Source: Ferrimonas balearica
Lineage (GTDB): Bacteria; Pseudomonadota; Gammaproteobacteria; Enterobacterales; Shewanellaceae
Direction of reading: 5' to 3'
Assembly (NCBI RefSeq): GCF_019802085.1
Contig: NZ_JAHVHV010000001.1
Span: 806,001 to 870,000 of the forward strand
DNA: 64,000 bases
The notes under the pieces were generated by a model that saw only the letters and a list, made by a program, of their open reading frames with translations, was not told the origin of the DNA and ran no database searches. Made by a program: the position numbers and the translations under genes. Shown here piece after piece: positions 1-8,414 of this stretch (within the stretch, counting starts at the first letter, position 1; every line of letters begins with the position of its first letter).

Positions 1-288
1 CAGGTTGACCTTGATCCCCCAGGGGCCCAGGCCGTGCTGCTCGGTGTCGATAAAGCCCGGGGCCACCACCAGGCCGCTGGCATCGATGGTCTGCGCGCCC
101 TCGATGGGCTGCTCGGTGATAAGGGCGATCCGCCCGTCGCGCACCCCCAGGTTCCGCACCCCATCGAACTGGGTTTCCGGGTCCATCACCCGGCCGTTCA
201 AGATCACCAGGTCGAAGGGCTCGGCAGCGGGAAGGGAAGGGGCGAACAGGGCGCCCAGCAGCAGGGCCGGGCAGAGCAGGCGGGCCAT
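1..288 (-). CDS. N-acyl-D-amino-acid (D-glutamate) deacylase-like amidohydrolase, N-terminal part
   Basis: Only the first 96 codons are in the window; the gene runs off the left edge. The start ATG at 288 has GGAGAT just upstream. A signal peptide (hydrophobic residues about 4-22, ending in A) is followed by DLVILNGRVMDPETQFDGV and then VVAPGFIDTEQHG, the first metal-binding strand of the amidohydrolase superfamily. The usual HxH is written here as E-Q-H, as I recall for the N-acyl-D-glutamate deacylase branch, which hydrolyses N-acylated D-amino acids. The signal peptide points to the periplasm. The substrate is inferred from this short stretch only. Confidence 0.7.
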   Translation of the reverse strand, partial: MARLLCPALLLGALFAPSLPAAEPFDLVILNGRVMDPETQFDGVRNLGVRDGRIALITEQPIEGAQTIDASGLVVAPGFIDTEQHGLGPWGIKVNL

Positions 289-421
289 GGGAGATCTCCA
301 GCGAATGGGAAAGCCCTTAAAGAATAGAAGGCTAGAGGGGATTGTCCGGTCGATGAAAGGGGCGGGGCCAGAGTTCGGTCTAGGCTAGGAGTGACTTTCC
401 CTTGGACCACAGGATGACCCC

Positions 422-961
422 ATGACCGACTTCACCCTCTACGATGCCGACACCGCTCCCGAGGCCAGCCGGCCCCTGCTGGCCGCCTCCCAAAAGGCCT
501 TTGGCATGATCCCCAACCTCCACGCCGTGATGGCGGAGTCGCCCCAGCTGCTGGAGGCCTACCAGCGGGTGCACCAGCTGTTTACCGAGTCCGGGCTGGA
601 CGCGGCGGAGCTGACCGTGGTGTGGCAGACCATCAACGGCTTCCACCACTGCCACTACTGTCTGCCCGCCCACACCGCCATCGCCCATAGCATGAAGGTG
701 GACAGCGCGGTGATCGAGTCTTTGAAGACGGGTACGGCGCTGCCGGATCCCAAGCTGCAGATCCTGCACGACACCACCCTGGCCCTGGTGCGGGACCGGG
801 GGCAGTTGAGCGAGGCCCAGCAGGCGGCCTTCTTCGCGGCCGGTTATGGCAATCGCCATCTGCTGGCCATCGTGCTGGGGATAAGCCAGAAGGTGATGAG
901 CAACTTCACCAACCACCTGGCCCAGACGCCGGTGGATAAGCCCTTTGAGAAGTTCATCTGA
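422..961 (+). CDS. carboxymuconolactone decarboxylase / AhpD-like protein
   Basis: A 179-residue protein of the AhpD-like alkylhydroperoxidase fold. The redox pair C77-H-Y-C80 sits in the helix FHHCHYCLPAHTAIA, which matches the CxxC-plus-histidine active site of AhpD-type peroxidase reductases. There is no signal peptide, so it should act in the cytosol. It stands alone between the divergent deacylase gene and the convergent envelope operon, so the neighbours do not indicate a substrate. Length is normal for the family. Family is clear; true peroxidase activity is an inference from the CxxC. Confidence 0.85.
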   Translation: MTDFTLYDADTAPEASRPLLAASQKAFGMIPNLHAVMAESPQLLEAYQRVHQLFTESGLDAAELTVVWQTINGFHHCHYCLPAHTAIAHSMKVDSAVIESLKTGTALPDPKLQILHDTTLALVRDRGQLSEAQQAAFFAAGYGNRHLLAIVLGISQKVMSNFTNHLAQTPVDKPFEKFI

Positions 962-976
962 GGCCGAGCGCGGGGC

Positions 977-2146
977 TCAGAAGTTCCAGCGCAGCTGACC
1001 GAAAAGCAAGGTGGCGGGGGTGGCGCCGAACAGGCTGTCGCTCGTGCCGTCGAAGCGCTGCACCACCCCCAGCAGCTGCCAGTCGTTGGCCAGGGAGTAG
1101 TCGGCGCTCATGCCAACAAACAGCGAGCCGTCGTCGTAGCCGGTGGCGGAGAGGGTGAGCCGGCTCAAGGGGCTCAGCTCAAAGCTGAGATCCCCGTAGC
1201 CGGTCCAGCGGGTGAAGCTCAGGGTGCGGGCGGTCAGTGGCAGGTTGAGGTAGGCCAGGGCGCTGTCCGGGTCCTGAGGCGCGCTGATGTAGAGCAGGGC
1301 GCCGCGCACCATCCAGTTGCGTCGTCCGCCCAGGCTGTAGTCGCTTTCCAGGGTGGCCACGGTGGCGGAACTCAGCGCCTCCCCCTGCCAGTGGTCGCGG
1401 GTGGGGTCGAAATAGCTCAGCTCGCCGCGCACCCCGGCCCCGGCCAGATCTCCGGCAAACCCCAGGCCAACGACGTGGTCCAGCCCCGACTTGCCCAGCA
1501 GCAGCTGGCCGTCCCAGCCCCGGTGGTTGAACAGGTAGCGGCCGGCGTAGCTGGTCAGCTCGCTGTCTTTGGCGGGGTTGTAGACCAGGTCCAGCTGGCT
1601 GGCGAAGCCCAGGGTACGGCTTATCTGCACCGCGTCGCTGCCGGCGCGCTCCTCGTAGTCGAAGTCGTAGATGGAGTAGGCGTTGAACAGGTCGTTGGGG
1701 TTCCAGAGGCTGGCCATGGCCCAGTTGATGCGAAAGCGGCCGCCCTGCAATTGCCAGTCGTTGTCCTGCCAGTGGAGATAGAGGCGGTCGAAGCTGGTGG
1801 TGGCCACCAGGCCGTTCTTATCCACCCAGTTGTGGGTCAGGTCCCAGTAGCCGTCGTCTCCGCCCACCAGGGCGCCGTAACCGGGCAGCTCGGCGCTGTC
1901 ACCGGCCAGCACCCGGTTGCGCATGCCGACGTTCAGCCGCAAGGTGGGGCTGAAGCGGTACTCGAAGTTGAACCGCTGGTGCAGTAGGTGATCCAGGGCG
2001 TTGTCGCCCTCATCGGCCAGGGTGCCGGTGGCCATGTACTTGACGTAGCCCCCCAGATCCCAGCTTTTCTGTGGCGCCAGCCCCGGCACCGCCGCCAGGG
2101 CGGGGCCGGCCAGGGCCGTCAGCAGTGCCAGCGGCCAACCTCTCAC
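977..2146 (-). CDS. outer-membrane beta-barrel protein, last gene of a Lol-like ABC operon
   Basis: A 389-residue protein with a signal peptide (about residues 1-18), alternating amphipathic beta strands rich in Y/W/L, and a C-terminal LLFGQLRWNF ending in Phe, the usual BAM recognition signal. It starts with GTG at 2146, overlapping the TGA of the ATPase gene by four bases (GTGA), so it is translationally coupled to the transporter. I do not recognise a named family; DUF1302-like or alginate-export-like barrels are possible. Context suggests it receives, or is served by, the substrate moved by the ABC/LolA-like proteins encoded upstream. Function unknown. Confidence 0.75.
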   Translation of the reverse strand: MRGWPLALLTALAGPALAAVPGLAPQKSWDLGGYVKYMATGTLADEGDNALDHLLHQRFNFEYRFSPTLRLNVGMRNRVLAGDSAELPGYGALVGGDDGYWDLTHNWVDKNGLVATTSFDRLYLHWQDNDWQLQGGRFRINWAMASLWNPNDLFNAYSIYDFDYEERAGSDAVQISRTLGFASQLDLVYNPAKDSELTSYAGRYLFNHRGWDGQLLLGKSGLDHVVGLGFAGDLAGAGVRGELSYFDPTRDHWQGEALSSATVATLESDYSLGGRRNWMVRGALLYISAPQDPDSALAYLNLPLTARTLSFTRWTGYGDLSFELSPLSRLTLSATGYDDGSLFVGMSADYSLANDWQLLGVVQRFDGTSDSLFGATPATLLFGQLRWNF

Positions 2147-2826
2147 TGGGGACGGTCCTCGGTGATCTGACCATCCTCGATGACGATCACCCGCCGGGCG
2201 CGGGTGATCACCCGGGGATCGTGGGTGGAGAAGAGGAAGGTGATCCCCTCCTTCTCGTTGAGCTGCTGCATGATGTCCATCAGCTCGGCGGTGCTCCGGG
2301 CGTCCAGGTTGGCGGTGGGCTCATCCGCCATCACGAAGCGGGGACGGGGGGCCAGGGCCCGGGCCACCGCCACCCGCTGCTGCTGACCGCCGGAGAGCTT
2401 GGCCGGCACCTTGTTGAGCTGATCCCCAAGCCCCACCTGGGTCAGCAGTTCGGTGGCCCGGGCCCGACACGCTTTCTCGCTGTGGCCCTGCAGCTGCATC
2501 ACAAACTCGACGTTCTCCAGTGCCGTCAGCACCGGCAGCAGGCTGTAGTCCTGGAAGATGAACCCCACGTTGTCCCGGCGAAAGGCGATCATCTGGTGGG
2601 GGGTGAGATCGCTCAACCGATCGCCGTCGATGGTGATCTGCCCCTCGCTGGGGGTGTCGATGCCGCCCAGCAGGTTCAGCAGGGTGGTTTTGCCGGAGCC
2701 GGAGGGACCCATGATGGCGACAAACTCCCCCTGCTCGATGGTCAGGCTCAACCGGCGCACCGCGTGAACCGGGAACTCGGAGTCGGGGTTGTAAATCTTG
2801 CTGAGGTTTTCAATCGCGATGGTCAT
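2143..2826 (-). CDS. LolD/MacB-type ABC transporter ATPase
   Basis: A 227-residue ATP-binding subunit of the LolD/MacB/FtsE class. Visible motifs: Walker A GPSGSGKTTLLN (about residues 40-51), Q-loop region FIFQDYSLLPVLTALENV, signature LSGGQQQRVAVARAL, Walker B FVMADEPTANLDA and switch STHD. It begins seven bases after the permease gene and its stop overlaps the next start by four bases. It should energise the two FtsX-type permeases encoded upstream. Gene content (LolA-like partner plus a barrel) argues for envelope lipid or lipoprotein traffic rather than drug efflux. Confidence 0.92.
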   Translation of the reverse strand: MTIAIENLSKIYNPDSEFPVHAVRRLSLTIEQGEFVAIMGPSGSGKTTLLNLLGGIDTPSEGQITIDGDRLSDLTPHQMIAFRRDNVGFIFQDYSLLPVLTALENVEFVMQLQGHSEKACRARATELLTQVGLGDQLNKVPAKLSGGQQQRVAVARALAPRPRFVMADEPTANLDARSTAELMDIMQQLNEKEGITFLFSTHDPRVITRARRVIVIEDGQITEDRPQ

Positions 2827-2833
2827 GGGTTGC

Positions 2834-4066
2834 TCAGAGTTTGTGGGCCATGGCGTCCACCGGACGCTGCTTGAGGATTTGCCGGGCCGGGTAGAGGGCC
2901 GCCAGCACGCTGGCCGCCAGTACCGTCAGTAACATCATGGCGTAATCGGCGGTGCGGACGCTGGGGTAGAGCTGGGTGTCGGCGCCGAAGGCCCCCAGCC
3001 CCTCCGCCCAGCTGCCCAGGGGGATCCCGGTCACCGACAGGGCGGCCATCAGCCCCAGGCAGGCCAGCACGCCAATCAGGCCGCCACACAGCCCGAGCAG
3101 GCCGCTCTCCAGCAACAGCAGGGTGAAGATCCGCCCTTTGGTCATCCCCACCGCCATCAGCACGCCAAACTCCCGGGTGCGCTCGAACACCGACATCAGC
3201 ATCACGTTGACGATGCCAAAGCTCATGGCCAGCACGTAGATCCCGAGGATAATGGCGTTGCTGGTGCCCATCTGGCCGAGGATGGCCGCCAGCATGGGCT
3301 GCACGGTGCGCCAGTCCCGGACGCGGTTGGCCGGGTCGCTGAGCCGGCTCAGGCGCGCCTTCAGGGCCTCGGTGGCGGCCTGGCTCTGGTAGTCGCCGTC
3401 GGTAGTGACCACGGCAATCTCATGGTAGCCCTCGATGCCCGCCAGGGCGGTGAGATCCGAGCGGCGAACAAAGAGGTGGCCGTCGTCGTAAGCGGAGGAG
3501 GGGCTTTGGAACAGGCCGCGCACCCGAAAGGCGGCGCCGGTGACCTCACCCTCGGCATCGGTGAAGGTCAGCACCACCTTGGAGCCCAGGCGCAGCTTGA
3601 GCCGCTGGGCGGTCTTGGTGGAGAGCACCACCGGGTTGCGGCCGTTCTCATCCAGCCACTGCCCCTCGGTGAGGCGCCGGGCCACCGGGGTGACTGCCGC
3701 CTCCGCGGCCGGGTCCACTCCGGTGATCCGCACCCCCCGGGTGCTGCGCGCCGAGGCCACCATGCCATCGGCGACAAAGCGGGCGGACCAGGCCAGCACC
3801 GCCTCGTCGTGGGAGAGGGCATCCAGCAGGGGGGCAGGGTCGACGATGATGTCCTTGATGTCCGGGTGGGTCAGGTAGGTACGGTTGTGGATCTGCAGGT
3901 GGCTGGTCTGCCAGGCGATGGCGTTCTGGATCATGTTGCCGTAGAGGCCGTTGACGAAGCCAATCAGGGTGACCACCCCCATCAGGCCAAACACCATGGC
4001 CCCCAGCATGATGGCGGTGCGCAGCCGGTTGCGCCACAGGTTGCGCCAGGCGAGTCTAACCAGCAT
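2834..4066 (-). CDS. LolC/E-like (FtsX/MacB-type) ABC permease, second subunit
   Basis: A 410-residue inner-membrane permease. The N-terminus MLVRLAWRNLWRNRLRTA leads into TM1, a large periplasmic domain follows (about residues 45-265), then three C-terminal TM helices including the FtsX-type NAIILGIYVLAMSFGIVNVM and the REFGVLMAVGMTKGRI coupling segment. Start ATG at 4066 follows AAGGGGG and overlaps the upstream permease gene by 11 bases; a longer open frame to 4189 lacks a plausible start. It is paralogous to the preceding permease, so the pair probably forms a LolCE-like heterodimer with the ATPase. Confidence 0.9.
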   Translation of the reverse strand: MLVRLAWRNLWRNRLRTAIMLGAMVFGLMGVVTLIGFVNGLYGNMIQNAIAWQTSHLQIHNRTYLTHPDIKDIIVDPAPLLDALSHDEAVLAWSARFVADGMVASARSTRGVRITGVDPAAEAAVTPVARRLTEGQWLDENGRNPVVLSTKTAQRLKLRLGSKVVLTFTDAEGEVTGAAFRVRGLFQSPSSAYDDGHLFVRRSDLTALAGIEGYHEIAVVTTDGDYQSQAATEALKARLSRLSDPANRVRDWRTVQPMLAAILGQMGTSNAIILGIYVLAMSFGIVNVMLMSVFERTREFGVLMAVGMTKGRIFTLLLLESGLLGLCGGLIGVLACLGLMAALSVTGIPLGSWAEGLGAFGADTQLYPSVRTADYAMMLLTVLAASVLAALYPARQILKQRPVDAMAHKL

Positions 4067-5282
4067 GGGCGCCCCCCTTGAGTGCACTGACCAGCTCCAG
4101 CCGGGCCACCCGCCACAGGGGGTAGATAAGGCACAGGGCCAGCAGGCCCAGCACCACCAGAACTTGGTCGATAAAGAGCGCCGGTTCAATCAGCGCCGGG
4201 ATCATCGGGTCCCAGCCCATCTGGCGGATCATCTCGCCGGTCTCCCCCCCCAGGGTGATGGGGTGGTGGTAGAGCCAGAGCAGGATGGGCAGGGCGATGG
4301 CCAGGCCCAGCAGGGTGCCCAGCACGGCGATAAAGGCCGACTCGATCACCAAAAGGGCCACCAGTTTGGTGCGCACCAGCCCGGTGGCCAGCATGACGCC
4401 AAACTCCCGTTGGCGCTCCAGGGTCATCATCAGCAAGGTGGCGAACAGGCCAAACCCCACCACGCCGTAGAGCAGGGCGATCATAAAGTAGCCCCCGGCG
4501 CGGTCCAGCTGGATCTGCTGGGCCATCTCCGGGGCCAGGCTGGTCCAGTCCCGCACCCGCTGCTTGGGGTAGTGGCCCGCCAGGGCGGCCTCCACCTCGG
4601 GCAGGGCGGAGAGCCGGTCGGTGTGCAGCACCCAGGCGCTCAGCTGCTCTCCGGTGCTGTAGAGAGCCTGGGCCTGGGCCAGGGGCAGGTAGACCAGCTG
4701 GTTGTCGATCCCCGGCATGGGGAAGCGCAGCAGGCCGCGGATGGGGAAGAGGCCGGCGGCGGTCTGGCCCCGGTAGCCCTGACCGTAAAGCACCAACTCA
4801 TCCCCCACCGACAGCTGCAAAAAGCGGGCAAGCCCTTCACCGATAAGCACGCCGGTGTCGTCATCCTCCAGGTAGCGCCCCTCGACCACCTTGTCGGCCA
4901 CCTTGGCATACTCGGCCTCCAGGCTTGGGATCGCCCCCATCACCATGGCCCCCTTGGAGCGCTCGGCCCCCGCCGCCAGGGCGAAGGACTCCAGGCGCGG
5001 CAGCACCCAGCTGACGTGGGGCTGGGCCCGGGCCGGGGCGATAAAGAGCGCATCGCCGGGCACCAGGTCGTCGATGCTGTGGCTGTCGCCAAACTCCGGG
5101 TGCTGAACCTGGATAAGGCCGGTGGCGAAGCGGGCGGCGTTGTCGATGTTGTTGGCGTAGCTGCCCTCCTGGATGCTGCGGGTCAGCAGGGAGAGCACCA
5201 GGGCCAAAGCCAGCGCCGAGGCGGTCAGCAGGGTGCGGCGTTTTTGTCGCCACAGGTTGCGCCAGGCCAGTTTCACCAGCAT
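4056..5282 (-). CDS. LolC/E-like (FtsX/MacB-type) ABC permease, first subunit
   Basis: A 408-residue permease with the same plan as its downstream neighbour: MLVKLAWRNLWRQKRRTLLT before TM1, a periplasmic domain, then three TM helices with LERQREFGVMLATGLVRTKL between the first two of them. The C-terminus is RVARLELVSALKGG. It starts ten bases after the LolA-like gene ends and overlaps the next permease by 11 bases. Two different LolC/E-like subunits in one operon are typical of LolCDE; MacB would be a single fused chain. The substrate is not visible from sequence. Confidence 0.9.
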   Translation of the reverse strand: MLVKLAWRNLWRQKRRTLLTASALALALVLSLLTRSIQEGSYANNIDNAARFATGLIQVQHPEFGDSHSIDDLVPGDALFIAPARAQPHVSWVLPRLESFALAAGAERSKGAMVMGAIPSLEAEYAKVADKVVEGRYLEDDDTGVLIGEGLARFLQLSVGDELVLYGQGYRGQTAAGLFPIRGLLRFPMPGIDNQLVYLPLAQAQALYSTGEQLSAWVLHTDRLSALPEVEAALAGHYPKQRVRDWTSLAPEMAQQIQLDRAGGYFMIALLYGVVGFGLFATLLMMTLERQREFGVMLATGLVRTKLVALLVIESAFIAVLGTLLGLAIALPILLWLYHHPITLGGETGEMIRQMGWDPMIPALIEPALFIDQVLVVLGLLALCLIYPLWRVARLELVSALKGGAHAG

Positions 5283-5292
5283 CGATTGGGCC

Positions 5293-6036
5293 TCAATCCC
5301 GCAGCGCTTTCATCTGCGACTGGGAGAAGAAGGCGTCGTCGATGGCGAAATCAAACTGGGCCGAGTGGGTGAGGATCTCCGTTTTCTGCCCCGGCTTGTC
5401 CGCCGGGATCATCTCCATGCGGGTGGCCACGGCGCGGCCGCCCAGTTCACGAACGTCGTAGGTTTTAAGGGTGTTCACCAGCTCGTCGAACTCGTCGTAG
5501 AAGGCCACCTGGCGCTGCAGGTAGCTCTCCTGGCTTATCCACAGCCGAACCTTGCTCCACACCACCGGGGCGTCCGGCTTGGCGAGGGCGTCGATCACCC
5601 AGGTGGCCTCGTTGTCGTAGGGCTCCTGGCCCACCAGCTGGTGGGTGTAGTCCACCACGATGGAGGACTGGTTGATGAGATCGTCGTTGGTGAAGTCCGA
5701 GCCCATCCAGGACTGGCCCAGCATGGAGGGGGCGATTTTGATCACCCGCTCGATGCCGGGGATCCAGTTCCACATCTCCCGCTGACGCTTGAGGGAGGCG
5801 CTGCCCTTGTCCCGGGCCGGGGCGGTCACCAGCACCAGCGAGAGCTCCTGCCCCTTGGTCCAGCTTTTCATGCTCATGCTGCGGGTCCACTCCGGCCGGA
5901 CGATGTTCATGGTCATCTCGCTGTAGCTGGACTCGCCGCGCATCTGTTGGTCGGATAGGTGGACGATTTCGCTGGGATCCAGACTGGCGGCGTTGGCCAG
6001 GGGGGTGAGCAGCAGGGCGAGCAGGGCGGCGGTCAT
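5293..6036 (-). CDS. periplasmic LolA-like outer-membrane lipoprotein-sorting family protein
   Basis: A 247-residue secreted protein. The signal peptide is MTAALLALLLTPLANA, with start ATG at 6036 behind AAGGACC. The mature part has the hallmarks of the LolA-like sorting family: EMWNWIPGIERVIKI, then SWMGSDFTNDDL, a near-invariant block in this group. Members have a LolA-type half-barrel and are often encoded beside RND/MMPL exporters; here the partner is an ABC transporter. As first gene of the operon it should ferry a hydrophobic cargo from the permease pair across the periplasm. No LolB-like lipoprotein is encoded nearby. Confidence 0.88.
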   Translation of the reverse strand: MTAALLALLLTPLANAASLDPSEIVHLSDQQMRGESSYSEMTMNIVRPEWTRSMSMKSWTKGQELSLVLVTAPARDKGSASLKRQREMWNWIPGIERVIKIAPSMLGQSWMGSDFTNDDLINQSSIVVDYTHQLVGQEPYDNEATWVIDALAKPDAPVVWSKVRLWISQESYLQRQVAFYDEFDELVNTLKTYDVRELGGRAVATRMEMIPADKPGQKTEILTHSAQFDFAIDDAFFSQSQMKALRD

Positions 6037-6285
6037 GGACGGTCCTTGGGTTGGCGGCGCTGTCCTCCCCAGCATACTGAGCCCCGGCGGTGCAGTTCAA
6101 GCCTGCAAGGGGCGAAATGCCTCCCGGTATCAGCAAGAAAAAAACACTGTATTCCAGCCAGTTAGCCCAACGGCTTTGGGCCTGACTCCAAGCGGCAAAA
6201 TAGTGATTGGCAAGGGGGGCACTTGGGCTTAAAGTGGCGCGCCCCCGGCGCGGGCCGGGCCCTATTTTTCTTCGGAGGAAGCATT

Positions 6286-6783
6286 GTGAACGCGTGGTGG
6301 TCTATCGCGCCTTTTGACTGGGTCGACGTCGGTGCGGCCCTGTTGTGTGGGTTTTTGGTGGGGCTGGAGCGCCAGCTGCGGGGCAAGCCCGTGGGGATCC
6401 GCACCTCCACCCTGATTGTTCTGGGCACCCACCTGTTTATCGTCGCCGCCGGCACCCTCAACAGCGAGATGACCGACGGTTCGCGGATCATCGGTCAGGT
6501 GGTCACCGGGGTGGGCTTTCTCGGCGCCGGGGTGATGCTCGCCAAGGACGGCATCGTGGTGGGGGTGACCTCCGCCGCGGCGATCTGGGCCCTGGCGGGG
6601 ATTGGCGTTTGCCTGTCCGTGGTGGGGCCGGGTGTGGCGGTAAAGTTGTCGCTGGTGGTGGTGGCCATCCTCTACGGCGTCGATGCCCTGGAGCACACCT
6701 CCACCCGGCTGACCCGGGGGGTGCACAACCGCTACTACGAGCTGAAACGGCGCATGCGCGGCGAGGCGCTGGGGGGAGAGTGA
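6286..6783 (+). CDS. MgtC/SapB family membrane protein
   Basis: A 165-residue membrane protein starting at GTG 6286, placed by GGAGGA six bases upstream; a longer frame back to 6223 has no such site. FDWVDVGAALLCGFLVGLERQ and GKPVGIRTSTLIVLGTHLF are the MgtC-family signatures, followed by VTGVGFLGAGVML and VTSAAAIWALAGIGV, giving four or five TM helices. The cytosolic C-terminal domain of virulence MgtC is missing; only a short basic tail remains. It diverges from the Lol-like operon across 249 bases. Role is probably Mg2+ or membrane-energy homeostasis. Confidence 0.88.
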   Translation: MNAWWSIAPFDWVDVGAALLCGFLVGLERQLRGKPVGIRTSTLIVLGTHLFIVAAGTLNSEMTDGSRIIGQVVTGVGFLGAGVMLAKDGIVVGVTSAAAIWALAGIGVCLSVVGPGVAVKLSLVVVAILYGVDALEHTSTRLTRGVHNRYYELKRRMRGEALGGE

Positions 6784-6787
6784 GCCC

Positions 6788-7444
6788 TTAAGGGGCGTCG
6801 TAGAACTCGGCGGCGAAGTTCTGTACGCAGAGGCCACCGTAGAGCGGGTGGGGGCCAAAGGCGATCCCCACCAGGGTATAGCCGGCTTCCATGATGGTGT
6901 GGCGGTGGCCCCGGTCCGCCACACCGTCGTCGATGATGAGCGCCATCACCACGAAGCGGCCCACTTGGACGTCGCCATCCCCGTAGAAGAGGTTTTCGCC
7001 GGCCACCCCTTCCCAGCGGCCGAAGCGCTCGATCCGGTCCGCCGGGGTGGAGCCGTCCTGGCCGATGTGGCCGATCCGCCCCTGTTTGGCCTGCTCCTTG
7101 CGGTAGGCCCGGGCGGCCAGGGTCAGGCCGTAGGAGGGGGTCAGGGCCGGCACCGGCTGGGCCGCTTTCATGGCGTCGATCGCCTCCTCCAGCGCTTGCA
7201 CCCCCTCCTGGGTCTCCACCACCTGCACCACTCCGGGCTTTCGGGTGCGCCAGGGGGGCTCGACGATTTCGGTGCCCCGAAAATGGGCCCGCATCGGCTC
7301 CAGCACCTCGCGGGCGTAGCGCTGGGGCTCGGTGCGGGCGAAGTTCAGTTCCGACAGCACCTGGGCCTCGATGGGGCTCAGGCTCAGGGATTGGCCCAGC
7401 GCCGGTAGGGTCACCAGCAGGGCCAGCAGCAGGACGATTCTCAT
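6788..7444 (-). CDS. secreted CAP (SCP/PR-1-like) domain protein
   Basis: A 218-residue protein with a signal peptide (residues 1-17, ending ALGQ) and a CAP domain. It opens with EAQVLSELNFARTEPQRYA, the first CAP helix, and has GENLFYGDGD and HRHTIMEAGYTLVGIAFG, the usual CAP motifs carrying conserved His residues. There are only three Cys-free loops, as in bacterial CAP proteins. It converges on the MgtC-like gene with four bases between stops. Bacterial CAP proteins are extracytoplasmic; their biochemical roles are mostly undefined. Confidence 0.85.
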   Translation of the reverse strand: MRIVLLLALLVTLPALGQSLSLSPIEAQVLSELNFARTEPQRYAREVLEPMRAHFRGTEIVEPPWRTRKPGVVQVVETQEGVQALEEAIDAMKAAQPVPALTPSYGLTLAARAYRKEQAKQGRIGHIGQDGSTPADRIERFGRWEGVAGENLFYGDGDVQVGRFVVMALIIDDGVADRGHRHTIMEAGYTLVGIAFGPHPLYGGLCVQNFAAEFYDAP

Positions 7445-7512
7445 TCACCAAGCTTAGCGCCTGGGGGCGGGGCTACACTCTAAGCGCACTCCCCACCCAA
7501 TCAGGAGGCCCC

Positions 7513-8304
7513 ATGGTGCGCGCAACCTTGATGATCGGCTTGGCTTTTCTGCTGCTGGCCCCGGTACGGGCCGAGGACCCCTGGCGGGGCCGCTGGGTGG
7601 ATCTCACCCACAACTTCTCCGCCCAGGCCATCTACTGGCCCACCGCCGACAGCTTCGAGAAGACCACGGTGTTCGACGGCGTCACCGACAAGGGGTTTTA
7701 CTACTCCGCCTTTAACTTTCGCGCCGCGGAGCACGGTGGCACCCACATCGACGCGCCGGTGCACTTTGCCAAGGGGCGGCGGGGGGTGGCGGACATCCCC
7801 CTGGAGCAGCTGATCGGTCCCGGGGTGGTGATCCGCATCGCCAACCGGCTGGGTGAGAGCCGCAACTACCAGATCACCGTCGAGGACCTGACCCGCTGGG
7901 AGGCCCAGAACGGTCCGCTGCCCAAGGGGGCCATTGTGCTGTTCGACTCCGGCTCCTCGGCCCTGTGGCCGGACAAGCGGCGCTATATGGGCACCGCCGA
8001 GCGGGGTGAGGCGGCGGTGGCCAAGCTGGCCTTCCCCGGCATCCACCCCGAGCTGGCCCGTTACCTGATTGAGCAGCGGCAGATCCGGGCGGTGGGGATC
8101 GACACCCCCAGCATCGACTACGGCGCCTCCACCCTGTTTGAAACCCATCGCCTGCTGTTTGAGAAGAACGTGCCGGGCTTCGAGAACGTGGCCAACCTGG
8201 CAGAGCTGCCGGAGCGTGGCTTCCAGGTGATCGCCCTGCCGATGAAGATCGCCGGCGGCAGCGGGGCGCCGCTGAGGATCATCGCCTTTGTGCCAGGGGG
8301 TTAG
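7513..8304 (+). CDS. secreted cyclase family protein (kynurenine formamidase-like)
   Basis: A 263-residue protein of the cyclase/arylformamidase family. Residues 1-20 are a signal peptide, followed by RWVDLTHNFSAQAIYWP and the metal-binding motif HGGTHIDAPVHF (residues 74-85). VVIRIANRLGESRNYQITVEDL and the later GIDTPSIDYG are also family features. The start ATG has AGGAGGCCCC before it. Most characterised members hydrolyse N-formylkynurenine or related amides in the cytosol; the export signal here implies a periplasmic substrate, not determinable from sequence. Confidence 0.88.
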   Translation: MVRATLMIGLAFLLLAPVRAEDPWRGRWVDLTHNFSAQAIYWPTADSFEKTTVFDGVTDKGFYYSAFNFRAAEHGGTHIDAPVHFAKGRRGVADIPLEQLIGPGVVIRIANRLGESRNYQITVEDLTRWEAQNGPLPKGAIVLFDSGSSALWPDKRRYMGTAERGEAAVAKLAFPGIHPELARYLIEQRQIRAVGIDTPSIDYGASTLFETHRLLFEKNVPGFENVANLAELPERGFQVIALPMKIAGGSGAPLRIIAFVPGG

Positions 8305-8414
8305 CGGCAAGATAGCGGCCCGGCCATCGTCACCGGCCGGGGGAAAACCGGTAGCCCGGCGGGGCGGGGGTTTGGTAGGATCCCCCGCTTAGCAAAACCA
8401 GTCAGGATCCCCCG

